DNA of 8,494 nucleotides from Calditrichota bacterium (lineage in GTDB: Bacteria > Calditrichota > Calditrichia > Calditrichales > Calditrichaceae): positions 1 through 8,494 of the forward strand of contig JAJRSN010000137.1 of NCBI GenBank assembly GCA_024278715.1, given 5' to 3'. Positions 1 to 5,909 of this stretch are shown piece by piece; the first letter of the stretch is position 1; the number at the start of each line of letters is the position of its first letter. The notes beneath the pieces are model-generated. The model was not told where the DNA came from. It saw only the letters and a program-made list of their open reading frames with translations, and made no database searches. Position numbers and translations under genes: made by a program.

Positions 1-132
1 AGCGCTCATCCCGTTCTCTAAAACAGGGGTGAATTCACGGACAATCATCCGGCGCAGACTGCAGCTATTGAGCGTCAGTAAAACAAGCGCAAAAATAAGC
101 CCTCTTTTAAATAAACGATAATCTCCCCGCAT
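1..132 (-). CDS. N-terminal part of a lipoprotein, possibly TatT-like (cut by window edge)
   Basis: The frame opens with ATG at 132 and stays open for 44 codons to the window edge, so the 3' part is missing. It is too short and unterminated to show as a complete ORF, but it reads as a classic lipoprotein start. A basic n-region (MRGDYRLFKR) is followed by a hydrophobic core and the lipobox L-N-S-C with Cys24 as the lipidated residue. A GGGAAC stretch about 8 bases upstream could serve as ribosome binding site. After the Cys, the SLRRMIVREFTPVLENG segment resembles the start of TatT, the TRAP-transporter-associated T-component lipoproteins, where a similar short helix precedes alpha-helical repeats. 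That match is from memory over 20 residues, so the family is tentative; the lipoprotein call is much firmer. It lies 111 bases downstream of the slipin gene on the same strand and could be the next gene of that unit or start separately. Confidence 0.6.
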   Translation of the reverse strand, partial: MRGDYRLFKRGLIFALVLLTLNSCSLRRMIVREFTPVLENGMSA

Positions 133-184
133 TCTTTGTTCCCGGTTTTTAAAAGCGAAGAATTATTCGATTTTAAAACGAACC

Positions 185-203
185 CCCCCAAGGCATTAGG
201 GGG
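185..203 (-). terminator. weak C5/G5 hairpin after the slipin gene
   Basis: Five C and five G residues form a perfect stem around a 9-base loop, about 40 bases past the slipin stop codon. On the minus strand it is followed only by GGTTCGTTTT, not a clean U-tract. It may be a weak terminator or simply a structured spacer between the slipin gene and the lipoprotein gene. Confidence 0.25.
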
Positions 204-243
204 ATAACCGTAATTTCTCAATCATCATTTTCGGAATTCATTT

Positions 244-1044
244 TCAGGATTCTTCCGTGCCTTCTTCTCTTGCTTTTCGCGATTTCTCCGCCATTTCCAA
301 AATCCCTTTTTCAATAAAGGGTTTAAACAAATCAATAGGAACCGGGAATATGGTTGTCGAATTCTTTTCGGAACCCACTTCGATTAACGTTTGTAAAAAG
401 CGCAATTGAAGTGCCGAAGGGCTGGTATCAATAATCTTTGCAGCCATGGTAAGTTTGGTGGCAGCCTGATACTCACCTTCCGCGGCAATAACTTTTGCGC
501 GGCGTTCGCGTTCGGCTTCGGCTTGTTTAGCCATGGCTCGTTTCATCTCTTCGGGCAAATCGATATGCTTAACTTCAACCAGCGAAACCTTAACGCCCCA
601 CGGATCCGAATGCTGATCGATAATTTCCTGTAATCTGGCGTTAATTTTATCGCGTTCCGTCAACAATTCATCCAATTCCACCTGTCCGGCAACGCTGCGC
701 AGCGTTGTTTGCGCTAACTGCGAAGTGGCAAAAAGGAAGTTCTCAACCTCAACAACGCTCTTTTCCGGATTAATCACGCGGAAATAAAGCACCGCGTTCA
801 CCTGAACGGAAACGTTGTCCTTGGTGATCACATCTTGCGGAGGCACATCCATTACAACCGTACGTAAGCTCACTTTAACCATTCGATCGATCAGAGGAAT
901 CAAAAAGATGATACCAGGTCCCTTACCCCCCGAAAGACGTCCCAGACGAAACACGACGGCGCGTTCATATTCTTTTAAAATGCGGATCGCGCTTGACATT
1001 AGCAAAAGCAAAAAGACAACCAGAGTTATTAAAAGCTGTGGCAT
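244..1044 (-). CDS. Slipin (stomatin/prohibitin SPFH family membrane protein)
   Basis: Membrane-anchored SPFH-domain protein of the bacterial slipin group, which forms oligomeric scaffolds in the inner membrane. An N-terminal hydrophobic anchor (residues 3-19) leads into the SPFH domain (about 22-190). This has the typical ERAVVFRLGR opening, the GPGIIFLIPLIDRM turn, and the VPPQDVITKDNVSVQVNAV strand pair. A charged Glu/Ala-rich helix follows (about 165-200, AEAERERRAKVIAAEGE). A conserved tail includes STTIFPVPIDLF (229-240). At 266 residues the length is normal. The start is supported by AAGGAG about 7 bases before ATG. The NfeD-type protease gene lies 189 bases upstream on the same strand. 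In Pyrococcus the equivalent protease PH1510 cleaves the hydrophobic C-terminal part of its stomatin partner PH1511, so the tail here is the likely counterpart. Role in membrane quality control or microdomains is inferred from the family. Confidence 0.93.
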   Translation of the reverse strand: MPQLLITLVVFLLLLMSSAIRILKEYERAVVFRLGRLSGGKGPGIIFLIPLIDRMVKVSLRTVVMDVPPQDVITKDNVSVQVNAVLYFRVINPEKSVVEVENFLFATSQLAQTTLRSVAGQVELDELLTERDKINARLQEIIDQHSDPWGVKVSLVEVKHIDLPEEMKRAMAKQAEAERERRAKVIAAEGEYQAATKLTMAAKIIDTSPSALQLRFLQTLIEVGSEKNSTTIFPVPIDLFKPFIEKGILEMAEKSRKAREEGTEES

Positions 1045-1207
1045 AATACTCTCCTTTTTAAAGCTTGGTTTACTTGTGTTCTATTCGGTTAAAAACTAAT
1101 AGACCCAAACCACTAATCAGTAAATTAAGTTAATAAAATAATCATGCTAAATATCCTGTTATTCTTGTAAAATTCTCTCATTAAACATCAATAAGCTGCC
1201 TTCCGCT

Positions 1208-1243
1208 CAATCTGTGTAATCCGAGTAATCGGCTTAATCAGCG
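1208..1243. repeat. Four 9-base near-repeats of (C/T)AATCnGnn
   Basis: On the plus strand the units are CAATCTGTG, TAATCCGAG, TAATCGGCT and TAATCAGCG, in exact 9-base register. The array straddles the stop codon of the NfeD gene (TAA at 1234-1236), so its last unit encodes the protein's final residues. Its function is unknown; it could be a short intergenic repeat or a protein-binding array ahead of the slipin gene. Confidence 0.5.
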
Positions 1244-2541
1244 GTCAAAGGTTCTACTTTTACAATGAGAGACCTTCCGTCATATTCCACAACTTTGACC
1301 TTTTGTCCTCTTTTGCAGGGAACATCGCTCACAGCCTTCCAGAATTCTCCGTGAAGTTTTATGGTGCCTTCGGGATTTAAGGGTTTGTAAACTTCGCCGA
1401 TTTCGCCTATCAAACCGACGCTTCCGGTTGTGGGCTTGGAGCGATGCGTTTTAATCGCCATGCCGATGGCAAAAACAAAAAACAAGACACTCAAGCCGAC
1501 GACAAATAAAATCACCTGCCAAGAAACACGCAGGAAAGGTAACGGGCTATCAAATAACATAACACTTCCCATGATCAATGAAATTACTCCTCCGATGGTC
1601 AACAATCCGTAACTCGGAATTTTTATTTCCAGCAAAAATAAGATAATAGCAAAAACAATAAGAAGAATACCCGCATAATTTACCGGCAGGGTTTGAAGCG
1701 CGTACAATCCGACGATCAAACAAATTCCGCCCACCACCCCAGGTAAAATTGCGCCCGGACTGTACAATTCGAACAATATTCCGTAAATGCCTAACATCAG
1801 CAAGATGTAAGCAATGTTAGGATTGCTGAGGACATCCAGTATTTGCTGTCTCCAGCTCATTTTATAGGTAATAACCTGCGCGCCGGCGGTATGAACAACT
1901 TTTGTTATGCCGATATCGAGTTCAATTTTTTTGTTGTCCAGTACGGTCAGTAACGAATCGAGACTGGGGGCGATATAATCAATAACATTTAATTTCAGGG
2001 CTTCTTTTTCGGTGATATTGGCGCTCTCGCGAATGGCTTTTTCCGCCCACTCCGCATTACGTCCCCGCTTTTCAGCCAGACTTTTAATTTTAGCCACCGC
2101 ATCGTTTATGACTTTTTCCATCATGGTTTTGCCGGATATTGAATCCGGTTGACCTCCGGTAGGACTGCTCCCGAAAACAGGATGCGCCGAACCGATGTTT
2201 GTGGAAGGAGCCATCGCAGCAACATGGGCGGCGTAGGTAATAAACACTCCGGCAGATCCAGCCCGCGAGCCGCTGGGCGCAACATAAACCACTACCGGAA
2301 CGCCGGAGGACTGAATTGCTTTTACGATTTTGTGCATGGATTCCATTAAACCGCCCGGCGTATCCATCTGAATCACCAGCAATTCCGCATCGGCTTCTTC
2401 CGCCTTTTTTATTGCATCGCTAATGTATTCGGTAGCCACGGGATTAATTATCCCCTCCACAACAATCCGATGAACAACCCGAGCCTGTAACAGTCCGATA
2501 AACAAAGCTGTGAAAAGTACGGAAAAAACGGCTTTTTTCAT
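1234..2541 (-). CDS. NfeD family membrane-bound ClpP-class serine protease
   Basis: Full-length (435 residues) NfeD protein. A signal peptide or anchor (about 1-20) is followed by a ClpP-like serine protease domain (about 25-210). It contains the oxyanion-region strand VIQMDTPGG (57-64), the nucleophile in AGSAG (Ser96) and the general-base lysine in KIKSLAEKRGRNA (Lys153). These match the Ser-Lys dyad of Pyrococcus PH1510 (Ser97 and Lys138), so the protein should be catalytically active. Four to five transmembrane helices (about 242-365) carry the NPNIAYILLMLGIYGILFEL and SPGAILPGV signatures. The C-terminal soluble domain (about 372-431) is the OB-fold NfeD domain. The protease domain is expected on the outer face of the inner membrane. 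AGGAT lies about 7 bases before ATG, with a sigma70-like promoter just upstream. The slipin gene follows 189 bases downstream, the usual substrate or partner of this protease class. Confidence 0.94.
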   Translation of the reverse strand: MKKAVFSVLFTALFIGLLQARVVHRIVVEGIINPVATEYISDAIKKAEEADAELLVIQMDTPGGLMESMHKIVKAIQSSGVPVVVYVAPSGSRAGSAGVFITYAAHVAAMAPSTNIGSAHPVFGSSPTGGQPDSISGKTMMEKVINDAVAKIKSLAEKRGRNAEWAEKAIRESANITEKEALKLNVIDYIAPSLDSLLTVLDNKKIELDIGITKVVHTAGAQVITYKMSWRQQILDVLSNPNIAYILLMLGIYGILFELYSPGAILPGVVGGICLIVGLYALQTLPVNYAGILLIVFAIILFLLEIKIPSYGLLTIGGVISLIMGSVMLFDSPLPFLRVSWQVILFVVGLSVLFFVFAIGMAIKTHRSKPTTGSVGLIGEIGEVYKPLNPEGTIKLHGEFWKAVSDVPCKRGQKVKVVEYDGRSLIVKVEPLTAD

Positions 2542-2574
2542 GATTTATCCTGCCATGATTTTTATGGTAAAGAA

Positions 2575-2603
2575 AAAATAGAACATGTAGGGTTTTAAGT
2601 CAA
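2575..2603 (-). promoter_or_regulatory. Sigma70-like promoter of the NfeD-slipin unit
   Basis: On the minus strand TTGACT (2603-2598) and TATTTT (2580-2575) are separated by exactly 17 bases. Transcription would start near 2568, giving a leader of about 27 bases that still contains the AGGAT ribosome binding site. The -35 box sits within AAAAATTCTTGAC, which recurs at 3007-3019. It is predicted from sequence only. Confidence 0.5.
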
Positions 2604-2695
2604 GAATTTTTAGCTTAACAAAACACTAACCCTGCTGACAACCGATTCGTATTATTGTTTTTCAGACTATTATCGCGAAATAAAAATATCGTATC

Positions 2696-2726
2696 AAAAA
2701 AGGCTCCACACAAAAAATGTGGAGCC
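2696..2726 (-). terminator. Strong intrinsic terminator
   Basis: A perfect 9-bp GC-rich stem (GGCTCCACA at 2702-2710 with TGTGGAGCC at 2718-2726) closes a 7-base loop. On the minus strand it is followed immediately by six T residues (2701-2696). The plus-strand side lacks a T-run, so it acts on leftward transcripts. It should end the transcript of the DUF5916 gene, or of any short RNA begun at the promoter near 3000, and insulate the NfeD promoter downstream. Confidence 0.88.
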
Positions 2727-2776
2727 GTAGGATGATGTTGAGGGTTTGATTTTAGGAGGGAGGATAAATCCTTTTT

Positions 2777-2965
2777 TTATTCACATTCCTTTGCTTTTCT
2801 CAAATACTTCAACAAAATCTGAAAATCGGCGTTCTTTTTTACCGAACTTGTTTTACTTAAAGTCGAATGCAGCGGGCAGAGTAAACTTTTTATCGCCGGT
2901 ATTTCGCTTTGATTTTTAACAACCGGTTTATTTGCCCTGCCGCTACTTTGATTAAACAGTTTTTT
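2777..2965 (-). CDS. Doubtful small ORF (unrecognised; start unclear)
   Basis: An open frame ends with TAA at 2777 and reads back through about 60 plausible residues, including NKPVVKNQSEIPAIKSLLCP and FQILLKYLRKAKECE. The only ATG in frame is at 3004, inside the predicted promoter, and it would add a low-complexity Phe/Ile/Lys stretch. A real product would need a non-ATG start such as the CTG near 2965 used here as a placeholder. I recognise no family and see no good ribosome binding site, though AGGGC occurs near 2935. For it: it lies on the same strand as all neighbours, between a promoter and a terminator, and its codons look ordinary. Against it: no start and an AT-rich setting. It could be a relic of an older gene, the insert of a small RNA, or chance. 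Confidence 0.22.
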   Translation of the reverse strand, partial: KKLFNQSSGRANKPVVKNQSEIPAIKSLLCPLHSTLSKTSSVKKNADFQILLKYLRKAKECE

Positions 2966-2981
2966 AATTTTAATTATTATA

Positions 2982-3011
2982 AAGATAAAAAAGTTTATAA
3001 ACAAATGTCAA
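2982..3011 (-). promoter_or_regulatory. Sigma70-like promoter with palindromic elements, upstream of the small unit
   Basis: A consensus TTGACA (3011-3006) and TATCTT (2987-2982) are 18 bases apart on the minus strand. The spacer contains the perfect palindrome GTTTATAAAC (2993-3002). The -35 box overlaps an inverted repeat, CAAGAA-ttt-TTCTTG (3009-3023). Either could be an operator. A start near 2975 would give an RNA of about 280 bases ending at the terminator at 2696-2726. The site lies 27 bases past the DUF5916 stop codon. Confidence 0.4.
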
Positions 3012-3037
3012 GAATTTTTCTTGCCTGTTTAACAAAT

Positions 3038-5683
3038 TCAAATGGAAAACCAGTAATTCAATTTTACGAGAAAAACATTATCCGGCTGAACATTGAATAA
3101 CTGTCTAAAATTTGCACCAAACTCAAAGTCTCCGGTTTCATCAAAGCCGGTTCGATTTTGAGCCCAGACCAAAAACAGAATCGATCCGGGTTTGTATTCC
3201 CAGCGAACCACCATATTGGAACGGAATTCCTTAAAATTAAAATCAGGGAAACCAAACGAATAATCCGCGTTACCGTCGGTGTTTTCATCGATCCGATAAC
3301 TTTCATCATCCGGATCATAAGAAATTTGTTGAGCCGAATATTCTTCGTAACGGTCGTCGCCCTTTGCTCTCGGTCGGGTAATATGTTTAAAATGGCTGTA
3401 TTTACCGGAAGAAATAAACGGCTGCCCGTAATATTGAATTGAAAGCTGAGGCGTGGGACTGTAGTTCAGACGAAAAACAAAGCCGAAAGTGTTCTGGACA
3501 ATTCTCCCGAAGATGTATCGGTCCTGTCCGTTAAATTCTTCCGTTGTAATATACTGCAGATTGTCGCGGTTATAGCTGTAAAAAGGACTCAATCTGAAAT
3601 TGAGCTGAGTATTGACCTTTTGAAACAATTTTAAACGTAAACGGAAAGATTTAGATATCTTATCGTCATTGATATGGTTTCTTAATGAAAAACCGATCTG
3701 GGTATTTTTGCTCTCGTCGCTATAGACGTTCATCCAGAAATTCCAGCCTCCGGTATTTCGAGCCAGGGGACCGCCTCGGAGTAAATGCGGCGAATATCCG
3801 TCCTGTTCCCGATTAACGCCGATATATACTCCCCATAAATTTGTGAATTGTACGCCGCCGTTAATGTTGCCGCCGTTAAATAAACGATCGCCGCCGTAAT
3901 TCCAGCCCTGCCATTCGTTAAAGTTTATATTAACGCGGCGGAAAATGCCCACCGGATTATTAATCCGGTAACCGATCCAGACATAATTCATGATTTGATC
4001 GGCTCTTCGTAAAAAGCCGATATCATTTAACTCTAATCCCGGCGAACGCCAGATGCCTCCGGTTGCAAAACGCCATCTTCCGTTGCCGATTCGACCGATG
4101 TTTATGGTTCCTCCGTTGCCGGTAAGATAGGTGCGCGTGGTGTCCAGCTTAACGTAATCGGCGTCCGGTCTTTGAAAATAGCGAGCCGAAGATTTTTGAA
4201 CCAGTTCGATCGCTTCGGGATCGCCTTTTAAATAGCTGCCAAAAAGTTTAAAATTAAAAAAGTACGTTTTATCATCCCACTGATGGCGAAAATCGATGCC
4301 GCCGGTATAAGCAGAACGGTTTAAGAATTTAAGGTGATCGTCACGAATATCGCGATTGGTGGCTGTAACAATTCCGCCGAGCGAAGTATTGCCCTGATCG
4401 AAATCCTTTTGCAGCCGGCTGACCAAATAGTTTGTCAAAGGTTCAACGGTTACCTTACGTTTTTTCCCCTGATATTCGATATCAGCCCGTTCCGAATTTG
4501 TGACCGCGTCAAGAATTCCGACTGACCAACCGCCGCTTGTTTTACCGCTAATTTTTGCGGCGCCCAAAATCCGGGTTTGATCCGGCATATTCACATAATC
4601 GTTTGGAAAGCCGTCTTCTTCATCGGGGTAGTAGTGTGCTTTGCGTCCGATGCGTCTGGAATAAAAGATCTTTTCCTGCGCCATATCCCCGTCGCCGATG
4701 GCAAGAGGAAATTCAAAGATATTTTTGCCTTCAATAAAAAACGGGCGCTTTTCCTCGAAAAAGGTCTCGAAAGCCGATAAATTGACTTCCGACGGATCAG
4801 CTTCCACCTGCCCGAAATCCGGAAGAATCGTGAAATCCATCGTCAGATCTCCGGTAATCCCAACCTTTCCGTCCAGACCGAAATCAAACCGGAAGTCCCT
4901 GCCGTCTGTAAAAGGGTTGCCTTTTTCAGCCTGAAAAGTGTGCATGCTGCTTAACGAATAAGGCAGCAATTCCATCCTCAGCGGCATCTTAATGCCTTCC
5001 AGACCTTTCAGGTCGCCAAAATAAGAAACCACACCCGCGGCGTCTTTGGATATGTATTGCCACATGTCTTCTTCCTGCTTGCGATAAATTTTCCGGTAAA
5101 CCTGGAATCCCCAGGTATGGCTCTGTTTATCGGCAAAACGAATCTGATTAAAAGGAATGCGCATTTCGGCGGTCCATCCGGAATCCGTAACCATTGTCTT
5201 AACTTCCCAAACGGGATCCCAGCTTTCGTCCTGATTGTTGCCGTCTTCAGAAATGATCGCATCATATTTGACTCCCGCGGCGTTTACGCCGAAAACAAAA
5301 GCCGTGCGTCGATCAAAATAGCTATCCAGACCGATGCCGATAAAATCGCTGTTATCCACATCGTCGCGGCGCGATAGCAAAGCTTCAATCTTGTCCGGCT
5401 CAGAATCGTAAGCCATAATCGCAAAATAGATGTTACGATCGTCATAGACCACTTTAAAATTTGTTTTTTCGGTAGGGGGAATGTTTTCAACGGGATTGAT
5501 CTGAACAAAAGAATCCTGATAAGGAACCGATTTCCAGGCGGCATCGTCCAAACGACCGTCGATTTTCGGAGATTCCGATTTTACCCGGTAAGCAAAGCAT
5601 GTCTTCCTTGAATATTCGTCATTTGACCACAGCGTTTGCAAAAATAGTAGTCCGACAAGCACTAATGACAATATGAATTTCAT
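3038..5683 (-). CDS. Outer-membrane-type protein with CBM9-like domain and DUF5916 barrel
   Basis: An 881-residue exported protein. A signal peptide (about 1-20, MKFILSLVLVGLLFLQTLWS) is followed by a CBM9-like beta-sandwich (about 35-215). Its landmarks are IDGRLDDAAW (41-50), the FKVVYDDRNIYFAIMAYD strand pair, and GWTAEMRIPFNQIRF (169-183). The rest is the DUF5916 region, recognised by ILPDFGQVEADPSEVNLSAF (286-305) and the following EEKRPFFIEG. It continues as alternating aromatic strands typical of an outer-membrane barrel, ending in LNYWFSI. Proteins with this layout are common in Bacteroidota-related and other FCB bacteria; substrate and function are not established. Carbohydrate or protein binding at the cell surface, or transport, is only inferred. 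AGGAAG precedes ATG by a few bases, but the same bases belong to a 13-base inverted repeat. Length and domain order are normal. It is probably a single-gene unit. Confidence 0.9.
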   Translation of the reverse strand: MKFILSLVLVGLLFLQTLWSNDEYSRKTCFAYRVKSESPKIDGRLDDAAWKSVPYQDSFVQINPVENIPPTEKTNFKVVYDDRNIYFAIMAYDSEPDKIEALLSRRDDVDNSDFIGIGLDSYFDRRTAFVFGVNAAGVKYDAIISEDGNNQDESWDPVWEVKTMVTDSGWTAEMRIPFNQIRFADKQSHTWGFQVYRKIYRKQEEDMWQYISKDAAGVVSYFGDLKGLEGIKMPLRMELLPYSLSSMHTFQAEKGNPFTDGRDFRFDFGLDGKVGITGDLTMDFTILPDFGQVEADPSEVNLSAFETFFEEKRPFFIEGKNIFEFPLAIGDGDMAQEKIFYSRRIGRKAHYYPDEEDGFPNDYVNMPDQTRILGAAKISGKTSGGWSVGILDAVTNSERADIEYQGKKRKVTVEPLTNYLVSRLQKDFDQGNTSLGGIVTATNRDIRDDHLKFLNRSAYTGGIDFRHQWDDKTYFFNFKLFGSYLKGDPEAIELVQKSSARYFQRPDADYVKLDTTRTYLTGNGGTINIGRIGNGRWRFATGGIWRSPGLELNDIGFLRRADQIMNYVWIGYRINNPVGIFRRVNINFNEWQGWNYGGDRLFNGGNINGGVQFTNLWGVYIGVNREQDGYSPHLLRGGPLARNTGGWNFWMNVYSDESKNTQIGFSLRNHINDDKISKSFRLRLKLFQKVNTQLNFRLSPFYSYNRDNLQYITTEEFNGQDRYIFGRIVQNTFGFVFRLNYSPTPQLSIQYYGQPFISSGKYSHFKHITRPRAKGDDRYEEYSAQQISYDPDDESYRIDENTDGNADYSFGFPDFNFKEFRSNMVVRWEYKPGSILFLVWAQNRTGFDETGDFEFGANFRQLFNVQPDNVFLVKLNYWFSI

Positions 5684-5685
5684 CT

Positions 5686-5698
5686 TTTCTTCCTGTTC
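5686..5698. repeat. Inverted repeat, arm A (overlaps ribosome binding site of DUF5916 gene)
   Basis: TTTCTTCCTGTTC on the plus strand, which is GAACAGGAAGAAA in the leftward mRNA. It contains the AGGAAG ribosome binding site of the gene starting at 5683. It is perfectly complementary to arm B at 5859-5871. Confidence 0.6.
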
Positions 5699-5858
5699 TT
5701 TTTATCCTTGCTTTAATATGTTTGGACTACGAGCGCAATCAGTAAAAGTTGCCGCAATTTTTCAAACTCCGTGCCTAATTTTTTCCGGGTTTGCTAAATT
5801 CGGATAATTTAAAACGCCGTTTTTGGCTGACTGAACAGGCGCAAAAACCATTAAAAAC

Positions 5859-5871
5859 GAACAGGAAGAAA
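5859..5871. repeat. Inverted repeat, arm B (possible anti-Shine-Dalgarno arm)
   Basis: GAACAGGAAGAAA on the plus strand, the exact reverse complement of 5686-5698, with 160 bases between the arms. In a leftward transcript coming from the WD40 gene this arm would read TTTCTTCCTGTTC and could pair with the downstream ribosome binding site. Confidence 0.6.
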
Positions 5872-5905
5872 GTCGTTTGCGAAGGCGGGTCGCCGGAACA
5901 ACGAC
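5872..5905 (-). terminator. Possible terminator hairpin after the WD40 lipoprotein gene
   Basis: GTCGTT (5872-5877) pairs with AACGAC (5900-5905), and inside it GGCG and CGCC flank a GGT loop (5884-5894). The structure begins a few bases past the stop codon. On the minus strand it is followed by TTTCTTCC, a poor U-tract, so termination would be partial at best. Confidence 0.3.
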
Positions 5906-5909
5906 AAAA

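Noticed and set aside
815..1099. 94-codon plus-strand ORF over the slipin start
   Set aside because: It is a shadow of the slipin frame, which has a ribosome binding site and conserved family motifs.
2752..2780. Possible plus-strand terminator (AGGA-TAAA-TCCT followed by seven T)
   Set aside because: The stem is only four base pairs, and no plus-strand gene precedes it.
2909..3100. 63-codon plus-strand ORF across the promoter region
   Set aside because: It overlaps the 3' end of the DUF5916 gene and the promoter, and its composition is that of AT-rich noncoding sequence.
5811..5823. AAAACGCCGTTTT palindrome in the gap before the DUF5916 gene
   Set aside because: The centre is a single base, so no hairpin can form, and the sequence is short enough to occur by chance.
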